Part shown: one piece after another, positions 23,887 to 32,624 of the stretch
Layout of the letters: every line of letters starts with the position of its first letter
Position numbering within the stretch: position 1 is the stretch's first letter
Position numbers and translations under genes: made by a program
NCBI GenBank assembly: GCA_019912985.1
Contig: JAIOHN010000758.1
Coordinates: 1 to 33,689, forward strand
Length of the DNA: 33,689 nt
From: Anaerolineae bacterium
Lineage (GTDB): Bacteria > Chloroflexota > Anaerolineae > Aggregatilineales > Phototrophicaceae
Direction: 5' to 3'
The notes under the pieces: generated by a model
What the model was told of the DNA's origin: nothing
The model's input: the letters and a program-made list of their open reading frames with translations, nothing else
The model's database searches: none

Positions 23887-24936
23887 ATGAAACGACCCAC
23901 GCAAGCGGATGTAGCCAGATTGGCCGGTGTCTCCCGCGCGACCGTCTCCTATGTCATCAACGGCTTACAGGATAATCAGGTCTCGGAGGAAACACGGCAG
24001 CGGGTACTCAAAGCTGTGGCGGAGCTGGGTTACCAGCCAGATGCAATGGCACAGTCGCTGCGTCTGGGGACCACGAATACCATTGGCCTGCTCATTCCCG
24101 ATATGGATAACCCACACTACTGGCATATCGCCAAAGGAGTCGAAGGCGAAGCCCAGCAGCAGGATTATGACCTGCTGCTCATCAGCGCATCCCTGGACCC
24201 TGACCGCGAACTGCACGGGGTTCGTGCGCTTTCACGCCGTCGTATTGATGGCCTCATCCTGATTCTAAGCTTCATCGACTATGCCAATGACGACATCCGC
24301 CGTCTCATCCGCCAGAAAAGACCGCTGGTGCTGGTGGGTGGCAGTTCGGCGCGTGATGTAGATACGGTGTACCTCAACGAAGTGCAGGGTGCATCGCTGG
24401 CGATGGCGCATTTGCTGGAACTGGGTCATAAACAGATTGGTTTTGTCTACGGTGTGGCGCATAATCAGATGGGCGCGAGACGGCTGGAAGCTTACCATAA
24501 AGCCATGCAGGCTGCCGGATTGGACCCGCTTGTCGAGCATTGCGGCACAACCCCTGAGGATGGTTATCAAGCAGCGTACAGTCTGCTCAATCGCAAACCG
24601 CGCCCTACCGCGCTGCTGGTGATCAACGATCTGCTGGCAATCGGTGTCCTGCGGGCAATTGTGGATTATGGCCTGAGCATCCCACAGGATATTTCCGTCG
24701 CCAGTTTTGACGACATCAACCTGTCACTGTACGTGAATCCGCGCCTGACCACTGTGGGCGCGAACGCCAGCACCTTGGGGCAGGTCGCGGCGCGAACCAT
24801 CTTTCAACGGCTGCAAGACCCCAATCTACCCCATCAAAGCGTTGAATTATCCGGCGAGTTGATTATGCGCGATTCCACTGGCCCCGTCCCGACCGCGCCG
24901 GACAGACCTCAGCGGCGGAAAATGGTCGGGCAGTAA
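23887..24936 (+). CDS. LacI-family transcriptional regulator
   Basis: MKRPTQADVARLAGVSRATVSYVINGLQDNQVSEETRQRVLKAVAELGYQPDAMAQSLR; periplasmic-binding-like C-terminus. Confidence 0.96.
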   Translation: MKRPTQADVARLAGVSRATVSYVINGLQDNQVSEETRQRVLKAVAELGYQPDAMAQSLRLGTTNTIGLLIPDMDNPHYWHIAKGVEGEAQQQDYDLLLISASLDPDRELHGVRALSRRRIDGLILILSFIDYANDDIRRLIRQKRPLVLVGGSSARDVDTVYLNEVQGASLAMAHLLELGHKQIGFVYGVAHNQMGARRLEAYHKAMQAAGLDPLVEHCGTTPEDGYQAAYSLLNRKPRPTALLVINDLLAIGVLRAIVDYGLSIPQDISVASFDDINLSLYVNPRLTTVGANASTLGQVAARTIFQRLQDPNLPHQSVELSGELIMRDSTGPVPTAPDRPQRRKMVGQ

Positions 24937-25694
24937 TCCGGGTTATCGACAAATAAGGAAAGACCCGCACGGGTATCCGGCTCACGTAGGGCGGATTGAT
25001 TGGTGCGTAAATGCACCGCAAAGCTGCGGCGCGGCCTGCCGGAGATATTCGATCCACTGCCATGCAGCACCAGCTTATCGTGAAAGCTGACCCCACCAGG
25101 TGGCAGCACCGCCACACCCTCTGTCCAGGATTCACCCTCCGGCGCATGCATTTCCTGCTCGTTGAAATCACCGAAGAAATCGCCATCCATCAATCCCCAA
25201 CGGTGCGACCCGCTGACGAATTTCATCGGGCCAGCGTCTTCGGTCACGTCACTCAGTGCGATCCAGGCGGTAAATAACTGGCTGCCCTCAGCCCAGGTGT
25301 TCTGCCAGTACTGGAAATCCTGGTGCCAGCCAACGGTCGGCGCTTTGGCCCCGGTGACGGAGGGTTTATACAAAAGCTGCACCCACCACACCTGCACCCA
25401 TTCCGCGCCGGTGAGTTCTGCGGCCAGTTGACCAAGCGCCGGGTAGTTCAGCAACTCACGAATGCCATAGCTGGCGATCTGCGGCATCTCGATTTTGCAC
25501 AGCTTATTAGGGTCATCGCCGGGATTCCAGGGTGATTCAAACGGCGCTTGGCCGGTATCATAGCGACCTTCACGCAGCGCGTCCATACCCTCAACCGCGC
25601 CCTGGATCAGTTCCTGCGGGAAAATCGACTCGGCATGAACATAAAAGCCATCATTTTGATATGCCGTCCGGTTGGCGGCGGTGTCGATCTGCAT
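24909..25694 (-). CDS. Phytanoyl-CoA dioxygenase (PhyH)-family protein
   Basis: GWHQDFQYW, TAWIALSDVTEDAGPMKFVSGSHRWG, VLPPGGVSFHDKLVLHGSGSNISGRPRRSFAVHL: Fe(II)/2OG HxD...H pattern. Confidence 0.9.
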   Translation of the reverse strand: MQIDTAANRTAYQNDGFYVHAESIFPQELIQGAVEGMDALREGRYDTGQAPFESPWNPGDDPNKLCKIEMPQIASYGIRELLNYPALGQLAAELTGAEWVQVWWVQLLYKPSVTGAKAPTVGWHQDFQYWQNTWAEGSQLFTAWIALSDVTEDAGPMKFVSGSHRWGLMDGDFFGDFNEQEMHAPEGESWTEGVAVLPPGGVSFHDKLVLHGSGSNISGRPRRSFAVHLRTNQSALREPDTRAGLSLFVDNPDYCPTIFRR

Positions 25695-25740
25695 AAATGA
25701 CTCCTATCAATAAAATCCCCTTTTCTATGACCTGATTGTA

Positions 25741-27510
25741 TCAAAGCGGCCAGATAATGGGTACAAGCACGATAGCAATCCCGTAAATCAGGGCGGTCAG
25801 GAGCGATCCCACCCGTAAAAAGTCGCTGAATTTATACTGACCTGGCCCATAAACCATCAGGCAGGCTGGTTCCAGCGGGGTGAGATAGGAGCAGCTTGCC
25901 GCGACCGCGATCATCATGGCGAAGGTGCGCGGGTTGAGTCCCAGTTGCAGGGCGGTCTGGATGGCGACCGGCACCAACACAACCGCAGCGGCCTGATTCG
26001 ACATCGGCTGCGTGAGGATGACTGCCAGCACGAAAAATCCGGTCAGCAGCGCGAATCCGCCCAGGTGACCGCCTACGTCTACCAGGAGATTTGCCAGATA
26101 TTCAGCCGTGCCGGTGGTTTCCATCGCCACGCCCAGGGCCAGCATCGAGCCGATCAGGATAATCACCGTCCACTCGATCTCCTGGTAAGCTTCCTGCGGC
26201 GTGATGCAGCGCGTGAGGAAGGTCAGCACCGCACCGGCCAGCACCGCCACCGGCACCGAGAGGATATTGAGGCTGGCGACGACCAATGCACCGACGAAGA
26301 TGGCGACGGCGATTGGGGCGCGGCGGCTGTTGAGACGGGTATGCGTGACGGTGCCGATCACCCGCAGGGTATCGTCACGCGCCAACTGTGCGATGTCACG
26401 TGGTATACCCTGTACCAGCAGCACATCGCCGACGCGCAGGGCGATGCTGCTGATCTTGCGGCGAATTGTCTCCCCGTGGCGGTTGATCGCCAGCACGTGG
26501 ATGTTATACCGTTCGCGAAAACGCAGGGTTTTGAGTGAGCGTTGGATAAAAGAAGAACGCGGCAGGATGAGGATTTCGGCCAGTTTCAGCTCTTCCTCCG
26601 GTTCGAGTTCTTCCAGCTTGTAATCCGACTTCAGTTCGATGCCACCGGTATCCCGAATTTTGAGAATGCCATCGCGCATTCCTTCCACCAGCAGCAGATC
26701 ACCCTCTTTCAGGCGGAGATTGGGTTCGGGATTAATGTAACGTTTTTTATCGCGCACGATGCGCAGGATGTTCAGGTCAAGGTCACGGCGCAGGCCGCTT
26801 TCTTCTAGCGTCTGACCCACCAATGCCGAATCGGGCAGGACGACCGCTTCGGTCAGATAACTGTATTCGCCATAATCGTGATCCGCTTCGCTGGCGGTGC
26901 GGTCGGGAACCAGCCGCCGCCCGACAAAATACATATACAGCAGTCCCACAATCACGACCGGAATACCGACAGGTGTCAGCTCAAACATGCCCATCGGTTC
27001 CAGGCGATACTGGATCATCACGCCGTTAATCACGATGTTGGTCGATGTGCTGACCAGCGTCAATGAGCTGGCGAGGATCGTGGCAAAAGCCAGCGGCATC
27101 AGCAGCCGCGACGCGCTCACTTTCAATCGTCGTGAGATGCCGAGGACGATGGGGAGGAAGAAAGCGGCGGTGGCGGTATTGCTCATCAGGGCGCTGAGGC
27201 CCGCCGCCGAGAGCATAATCACCAGCAGCAGCCGGTCCGGCGTGGCTTCGGTGTAGCGTAAAATCCAGCGCCCCATAAAATCCACCACCCCGGTGCGAAC
27301 CAGCGCGGCGGTCATGATGAGCAGCCCCAGCAGCATAATCGCGGTTTCGCTGCCGAACCCGGCAAATGCCTGGGCAGGGTCCAATAAACCGGTAAAGATG
27401 AGGACCAAAACGACAATAAAACCGATTACATCGGCGGGAATCCACTCAAAGGACAGCAAAATCAATGTGCCTGCCAGCACGGCAAGCAGTAATGCAATCT
27501 CTCCCGTCAC
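25741..27510 (-). CDS. SLC13-family permease with TrkA-C (RCK_C) domains
   Basis: TM segments plus TrkA-C-like repeats (VVLPDSALVGQTLEESGLRRDLDLNILRIVRDKKRYINPEPNLRLKEGDLLLVEG; ILPRSSFIQRSLKTLRFRERYNIHVLAINRHGETIRRKISSIALRVGDVLLVQG). GTG start at 27510 with AAGGAG RBS preferred over the track's upstream ATG. Confidence 0.88.
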   Translation of the reverse strand: MTGEIALLLAVLAGTLILLSFEWIPADVIGFIVVLVLIFTGLLDPAQAFAGFGSETAIMLLGLLIMTAALVRTGVVDFMGRWILRYTEATPDRLLLVIMLSAAGLSALMSNTATAAFFLPIVLGISRRLKVSASRLLMPLAFATILASSLTLVSTSTNIVINGVMIQYRLEPMGMFELTPVGIPVVIVGLLYMYFVGRRLVPDRTASEADHDYGEYSYLTEAVVLPDSALVGQTLEESGLRRDLDLNILRIVRDKKRYINPEPNLRLKEGDLLLVEGMRDGILKIRDTGGIELKSDYKLEELEPEEELKLAEILILPRSSFIQRSLKTLRFRERYNIHVLAINRHGETIRRKISSIALRVGDVLLVQGIPRDIAQLARDDTLRVIGTVTHTRLNSRRAPIAVAIFVGALVVASLNILSVPVAVLAGAVLTFLTRCITPQEAYQEIEWTVIILIGSMLALGVAMETTGTAEYLANLLVDVGGHLGGFALLTGFFVLAVILTQPMSNQAAAVVLVPVAIQTALQLGLNPRTFAMMIAVAASCSYLTPLEPACLMVYGPGQYKFSDFLRVGSLLTALIYGIAIVLVPIIWPL

Positions 27511-27679
27511 GCCACATCGCTCCTTTAGCAAATGCCAGGGTATTGCCGTGGAGAGGAGTATATCGGCAGAAACCCACCTGTACATAGGTGATGTGGTTGG
27601 TTTAGTACAGATAATATTATAGAGTTTGACTATATGATCGGTAGGAAATTGGTTTAAGGCTGTAGCTGCTCACGGTTGA

Positions 27680-27817
27680 AAGATAAGTGATCGTCCACCA
27701 CAGTTCCCACTAGAAGAACGTGATCCTATCGAATGGAGTATTTGCTGGATACGAATACCCGAGGCTATTGCTCGGTTCCTCCAAGGCTATGCCAACACCC
27801 GTAAATACACTAACTAA
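27680..27817 (+). pseudogene. Possible degraded small gene (toxin-antitoxin/VapC-like remnant)
   Basis: ATG at 27733 reads MEYLLDTNTRGYCSVPPRLCQHP*, resembling a PIN/VapC N-terminus; an overlapping startless frame reads ...PPQFPLEERDPIEWSICWIRIPEAIARFLQGYANTRKYTN*. Confidence 0.25.
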
Positions 27818-28233
27818 TCAGGACTGGCGTAAACATTTGCTTCGGTCAGGCGCTCCTTGCGTTGACCAATCGCATCTGTCACCCGTGGATAGGGGTTCGC
27901 CTGTCGCCGGTAAATCTGCTTCAGCAGCCGATTTTGCTCCTGAAGTAAGTCAACCATGCGCCGTGTCTGATTGTTGGTTTCCAGCAGAAGATCAATCAGG
28001 CGTGACAACACATAACTGCTGATGCTGACGGCCACGCCAACGGCTATGAAGATCGCGCCCTGGTTCAAAAATGCTTCCATTGGGTTATCGGGAACGCGAA
28101 CCGTGACATAAATCCCCCAGGCCACACAAAACACCAGGGCCACAATTGCCAGCACCTTGTAGACCACCCCCATGATGCGTAGCACAGGGTAACGTTTTAC
28201 AGCAAGAGAAGGTCGGTTTATTTGCTCACTCAT
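27814..28233 (-). CDS. Small membrane protein of unknown function (two TM segments + C-terminal coiled-coil-like region)
   Basis: VYKVLAIVALVFCVAWGIYVTV, GAIFIAVGVAVSISSYVLSRLIDLLLETNNQTRRMVDLLQEQNRLLKQIY; start set at MSEQINRPS. Confidence 0.65.
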   Translation of the reverse strand: MSEQINRPSLAVKRYPVLRIMGVVYKVLAIVALVFCVAWGIYVTVRVPDNPMEAFLNQGAIFIAVGVAVSISSYVLSRLIDLLLETNNQTRRMVDLLQEQNRLLKQIYRRQANPYPRVTDAIGQRKERLTEANVYASPD

Positions 28234-28339
28234 CACATTTATTTCCAGCAAATACTGTTACATGTGAGTATACATCTTTATGTGAGCCTGGGTTGCAGGG
28301 AGAGGTGAAATTTTCGTAAAAAATTCAGACAGCAGCGGG

Positions 28340-28372
28340 GCAGGGGCGACATTGTGCCGCCCCTGAATGTAG
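28340..28372 (-). terminator. GC-rich terminator hairpin of the second transporter operon
   Basis: CAGGGGCG...CGCCCCTG 8-bp stem directly 3' of SBP gene 28380..29648; weak T-rich stretch further downstream on the minus strand. Confidence 0.5.
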
Positions 28373-28379
28373 GTAAAAC

Positions 28380-29648
28380 TTATTCCAGTGCGTCTTCCAG
28401 GCCAGCGATCATCTCGTCTACAGCTTCTTCGACCGTCGCTTCGCCTACCAGCACCTTCTGGAAGGCGGGCAGCACGACATTGGAACTCCAGCCGGAGTAA
28501 CCGATGAAATTCGGTTCCAGTGTGCCGAAGGTCAGCGTTTCGATTGCGGCAGCGTAGAATGGATTCTCAGTGATGCGCGGGTCCTCGCTGACGGCGGATG
28601 AGGCCGGGAAGTAGCCGGTCTCTTCCAGGAACGCGATGGTCGGGTCGGTCTCGCCCCAGAACTGAATCCAGGCAAAGGCCGAGTCGAAGTTATCGCGCTT
28701 CATAATGCCGTTGTAGAGGTAGCTCAGGCGGGCGGTGGTCGCCACTGGACCCGCCGGGCGGATTGCGCTCATAAACACGCCATCGGTCCCCAACGCTTCC
28801 TGAATTTCCGCCAATGACCCGGTGTGATGCCAGACCATCGCGGTTTGCCCGGTCTTGAAGCCTTCCATAATCTGGCGGTAGCTGTCGCTGGGTGCGCTTG
28901 GCGGGACCACACCGTGAACCGTATACAGGTCCGAGTACCACTGGATGGCCTCAATCGCCAGATCACGATCAATCGCCGGTTGACCATCGACCACGATGGG
29001 GGAGCCAAACGCCTCAAGCATCGCGACCACGAAGCCCTGGCCGCCATCACCACCGCGCATGCCGAAACCGTAACGCCCATTTTCCGCATCCGTCATAGCG
29101 ATCGCAGCTTCCAGGAATTCGTCAAAGGTGGTCGGCGGCTCGATGCCCGCTTCATCGAACCAGTCTTTGCGATAGTAGGCCCAGTCCACGAAGGTGAAGG
29201 CAGGGATGCCGTAGATTTCACCGTCAACGGTGATGCCTTCCCAACGGTTGTCCGGGAAGTATTCCTTCAATTCCCAGTTGTTAACCTCTTCGGTGATCGG
29301 AATCAGCCCATCCATCGCCACCATATCTGGCAGGCGTGCCACGCTGACCATTGACGTATCGGGGCGGCTGTCTGCGATCACCGCCTGGGTGAACTTGGTC
29401 ATGAAGTCCGCGTTCGGGATATTCTCCTGAATCAGCTCGATGTTCGGATACTTCTCGTTGAACATCGCAATCACACGCTCCATGCCCTGAAACTCGGTCT
29501 CACTGGTGAAGTGATGCCAGTAGTTGACGGTGCCGCCCAGGTCTTCCTGCGCCAGGGCAGGCAGCAGATGGGCGAAAGGCACTGCCGCCAGCCCGGTGAG
29601 GCCCGCAGCCTTCAAAAAATCACGACGACTCATTTTTAAGTTCGGCAT
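28380..29648 (-). CDS. Carbohydrate ABC transporter solute-binding protein with Tat-like signal
   Basis: MSRRDFLKAAGLTGLAAVPFAHLLPALAQE twin-arginine signal; NYWHHFTSETEFQGMERVIAMFNEKYPNIELIQENIPNADFMTKFTQAV; AAGGAG RBS. Confidence 0.93.
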   Translation of the reverse strand: MPNLKMSRRDFLKAAGLTGLAAVPFAHLLPALAQEDLGGTVNYWHHFTSETEFQGMERVIAMFNEKYPNIELIQENIPNADFMTKFTQAVIADSRPDTSMVSVARLPDMVAMDGLIPITEEVNNWELKEYFPDNRWEGITVDGEIYGIPAFTFVDWAYYRKDWFDEAGIEPPTTFDEFLEAAIAMTDAENGRYGFGMRGGDGGQGFVVAMLEAFGSPIVVDGQPAIDRDLAIEAIQWYSDLYTVHGVVPPSAPSDSYRQIMEGFKTGQTAMVWHHTGSLAEIQEALGTDGVFMSAIRPAGPVATTARLSYLYNGIMKRDNFDSAFAWIQFWGETDPTIAFLEETGYFPASSAVSEDPRITENPFYAAAIETLTFGTLEPNFIGYSGWSSNVVLPAFQKVLVGEATVEEAVDEMIAGLEDALE

Positions 29649-29714
29649 AGCGTTGTTCTCCTTAAAAAAACTTTACGAAATAAACAGCTTCTGTCAGATG
29701 ACAAAAGCCAGGGG

Positions 29715-30560
29715 CTAACCTTTTACAGCGCCAGCAGTCAGGCCGCGCACCAATGACTGCTGCACGATGGCGAACAGGATTACCACCGGGATGATGCTGA
29801 TAATACCCCCGGCACTAAAACTGCCCCAGGGGAGTTGAAACTCGCCGACCATCAACTGCAAGCCGACCGGCCAGGTGCGTGATCCCTGGCTGGTGGTGAG
29901 CATCAGCGCGAACAGGAATTCGTTCCACGCCGAGATGCCGATAAATACCGCCGTCGCCACCAAACCGGAGCGCGCCAGCGGCAGAATCACGCGAAACAAT
30001 GCGCCCAGGCGGGTGCAGCCGTCAATCCGCGCCGCGTCTTCCAGATCGACCGGGATGGCATCGAAGAAGCCCTTCATCATCCACACACACAGCGGCAGCA
30101 GGAAAGTGGTATAGGCCAGCGCCAGCCCAAAGCGGCTGTCCAGCAGGCCCGCGTTGCGCATCAGAATAAACAGTGGGATGAGCATCAACACCACCGGGAA
30201 CATGCGGATAACCAGATAAAACAGCAGCAGCCCGCTGCGTCCGCGAAAGCGATAGCGCGAGAAGCCGTACGCCGCCAGTGAGCCGATAATCAGGCAGATA
30301 ATCAGTGTGATGACAGTGACGACCGTGCTGTTACCGATCAACGTGGTGAAGCCGGAGCGGTTCCAGATGGCGACATAATTATCAAATGTAATGCGCGTGG
30401 GCAAGTATTGCAGGTCGGTCGTGATGATGTCGGATTCATACTTCAGCGAGGTGATGAATGTCCAGATCAGCGGGAAGATGGCGAAGATCATCACCAGCCC
30501 GATCACGCCGTAGCTCAGCGTACCCAGGATAAGGTTGGTTCTGCGCTTGGTTTGGAACAT
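29715..30560 (-). CDS. Carbohydrate ABC transporter permease (MalG-type)
   Basis: EAA loop AIPVDLEDAARIDGCTRLGALFRVILPLARSGLVAT; C-terminal QQSLVRGLTAGAVKG. Confidence 0.94.
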   Translation of the reverse strand: MFQTKRRTNLILGTLSYGVIGLVMIFAIFPLIWTFITSLKYESDIITTDLQYLPTRITFDNYVAIWNRSGFTTLIGNSTVVTVITLIICLIIGSLAAYGFSRYRFRGRSGLLLFYLVIRMFPVVLMLIPLFILMRNAGLLDSRFGLALAYTTFLLPLCVWMMKGFFDAIPVDLEDAARIDGCTRLGALFRVILPLARSGLVATAVFIGISAWNEFLFALMLTTSQGSRTWPVGLQLMVGEFQLPWGSFSAGGIISIIPVVILFAIVQQSLVRGLTAGAVKG

Positions 30561-30563
30561 GCC

Positions 30564-31517
30564 TTATTCTCCTGCGATCCGCGATACGCGCACGTAAATC
30601 ACCGTGAACACCATCAAAATCAGGAACATCACGACAGAAAGCGCTCCCGCGTAGCCGAAGTCAAAATCGGTATAAGCCTTCTGGAAAGCATAAAGTGACA
30701 GCACCTGTGTGGCCTGACCGGGACCGCCGTTGGTCAGGATGATCATGAGGTCGGGCGAGTTGACCAGCCCGATCACGCGCAGCACCACCGTCGCCACGAT
30801 AATGGGTTTGAGCAGCGGCAGTGTGATATTCCAGAACTGCCGCCACGGGCTGGCCCCGTCTACAGAAGCAGCTTCGTACAGGTCTTCATCAATGCCCTGC
30901 AAGCCCGCCAGCAGCAGCAGTGTGAAGAAGGGGAATCCACGCCACAGCGCGACCAGCAGCACCGCCGGCAGGGCGGTATTCGGGTCTGCGAACCAGGCTT
31001 TGTATTGACTCAGGAGGCCGACTTTGACCAGCAGGTCGTTAATCACCCCCAGGCGCGAGTCGAGCATGAGCGCCCACATATTGCCTGCCACCACTGAGGG
31101 CAAAATCCACGGCAGCAGCACGACCACCCCGGCGATTTTCATAACGATGCCGCCACGATTAAGCGCCAGCGCGGTGATGAGGCCAAGCAAAAACTGCGAC
31201 GTCACCCCCACCACGACCCAGATCACCGTGTTGGTCAGTGACTTGATAAACACCTTGTCGCTGAGCAAATCCTGGTAATGTTCCAGACCGATAAAGCCGT
31301 TTTTATCGGGACGGGTCAGGCGCATTTCCTGGAAGCTGAGGCCAATGCCGGAGATGACCGGATAGATGACGACGATGAAGATGAGGATGAGGCTGGGGGC
31401 GATGAGCAGATAGGCCCAGCGCCGCCCTTCCGAAAGCTCGCCCAGGAAGCGCAGAGGATTAAGCGAAAAACGTCGCGGAACGGTGGTTCCCCCCGTAGCC
31501 GGTTTCAGGATACCCAT
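30564..31517 (-). CDS. Carbohydrate ABC transporter permease (MalF-type, conventional)
   Basis: YLLIAPSLILIFIVVIYPVISGIGLSFQEM; EAA loop IDEDLYEAASVDGASPWRQFWNITLPLLKPIIV; LTNGGPGQATQVLSLYAFQKAYTDFDFGYAGALS. Confidence 0.94.
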   Translation of the reverse strand: MGILKPATGGTTVPRRFSLNPLRFLGELSEGRRWAYLLIAPSLILIFIVVIYPVISGIGLSFQEMRLTRPDKNGFIGLEHYQDLLSDKVFIKSLTNTVIWVVVGVTSQFLLGLITALALNRGGIVMKIAGVVVLLPWILPSVVAGNMWALMLDSRLGVINDLLVKVGLLSQYKAWFADPNTALPAVLLVALWRGFPFFTLLLLAGLQGIDEDLYEAASVDGASPWRQFWNITLPLLKPIIVATVVLRVIGLVNSPDLMIILTNGGPGQATQVLSLYAFQKAYTDFDFGYAGALSVVMFLILMVFTVIYVRVSRIAGE

Positions 31518-31560
31518 AAAGTAATCTCGCCCAAACGATAATTTACAAAAGTAACTTTAA

Positions 31561-31583
31561 TATAAATGATAAATTATTACACG
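31561..31583 (-). promoter_or_regulatory. Second copy of shared element: CGTGTAA-N3-TTTATCATTTATA (minus strand)
   Basis: TATAAATGATAAA (31561..31573) and TTACACG (31577..31583), 44 nt upstream of the MalF-type start at 31517. Confidence 0.5.
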
Positions 31584-31713
31584 CACCAGCGCCAGCGATT
31601 GCTTTTCGAGGTGATTTTGAGGACGCGCTGTAGATGGCATGGTACGGTCACTGCCGGATGTGATCATAGACGGTAAAATCCGTCTGTTTATTTTCAATAC
31701 TTGAGGAAGTCCA

Positions 31714-32568
31714 ATGATTTTACTAACGTTCAAGAAGCAGGGCACCTATGTCCTGGGCATTAAGACCGATGCCGGTGTGATTGATGTGGGTGCGTCGAGC
31801 CAGAGCGCCCCGGCCACGGTGGATGCGCTGCTGGCGCAGGGGCAGGCGGGGCTGAATGCCCTGGAAAGCCTGGCCGCGAATGTACCCGCCGATAGCTTGC
31901 TGGATGAAGCCAGCCTTGAAATCGGCCCCTGCGTGCCGAATCCCGGCAAAATCCTGTGTGTGGGCCTCAATTACCGCCGTCATGCCGCCGAGTCCGGCAT
32001 GGATGTCCCCAAGACGCCGGTCCTGTTTTCCAAGTTCAATAACGCGCTGGCCGCCCCCGGCGAAGAAGTGCCGCTCTCGGATGCTGGCGTGCAGTACGAC
32101 TATGAGGCGGAATTGGTGGTCGTGATTGGCAAGCAAGCCAAGAACGTCAGCGAAGAAGAAGCACTGGATTACGTCTTTGGCTATTGCAACGGCGATGATG
32201 TCAGCGCACGTGATTTGCAGTTCGTGAGCAGTCAATGGCTGCTGGGCAAAACGCTCGATAAATTCATGCCGATTGGCCCCTATCTCGTGACCGGCATCGC
32301 CGACCCGCAAACCCTGTCCATCCGCTGCTGGCTGAATGGCGAGCTGCGCCAGGATTCCAACACCGCTGATATGGTGTTCAACGTAGCGCAGGTCATCAGC
32401 TACGCCAGCCGCTACATGACACTCTACCCCGGCGACATCATCTCCACCGGGACGCCCGAAGGCGTGATTATGGGCCTGCCGGAGAAGAACTGGCTCAAAC
32501 CGGGTGACGAGGTGACTGTCGAGGTCGAGGGATTGGGTCGCCTCACCAACACCATGTGCGCCGGGTAA
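31714..32568 (+). CDS. Fumarylacetoacetate hydrolase (FAH)-family protein
   Basis: KILCVGLNYRRHAAESGMDVPKTPVLFSKFNNALAAPGEEVPL, YDYEAELVVVIGKQAKNV, GYCNGDDVSARDLQ, GDIISTGTPEGV. Confidence 0.95.
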   Translation: MILLTFKKQGTYVLGIKTDAGVIDVGASSQSAPATVDALLAQGQAGLNALESLAANVPADSLLDEASLEIGPCVPNPGKILCVGLNYRRHAAESGMDVPKTPVLFSKFNNALAAPGEEVPLSDAGVQYDYEAELVVVIGKQAKNVSEEEALDYVFGYCNGDDVSARDLQFVSSQWLLGKTLDKFMPIGPYLVTGIADPQTLSIRCWLNGELRQDSNTADMVFNVAQVISYASRYMTLYPGDIISTGTPEGVIMGLPEKNWLKPGDEVTVEVEGLGRLTNTMCAG

Positions 32569-32624
32569 ATCTTATTCAGCGCGTCTGGGTGAATGCGAGT
32601 AAAATGGTTGCGTGAGGAGGCGTA

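Noticed and set aside
31354-31396. GATGA-rich low-complexity tract
   Set aside because: Explained by Ile/Val/Leu/Phe codons of the first TM helix of the MalF-type permease on the minus strand.
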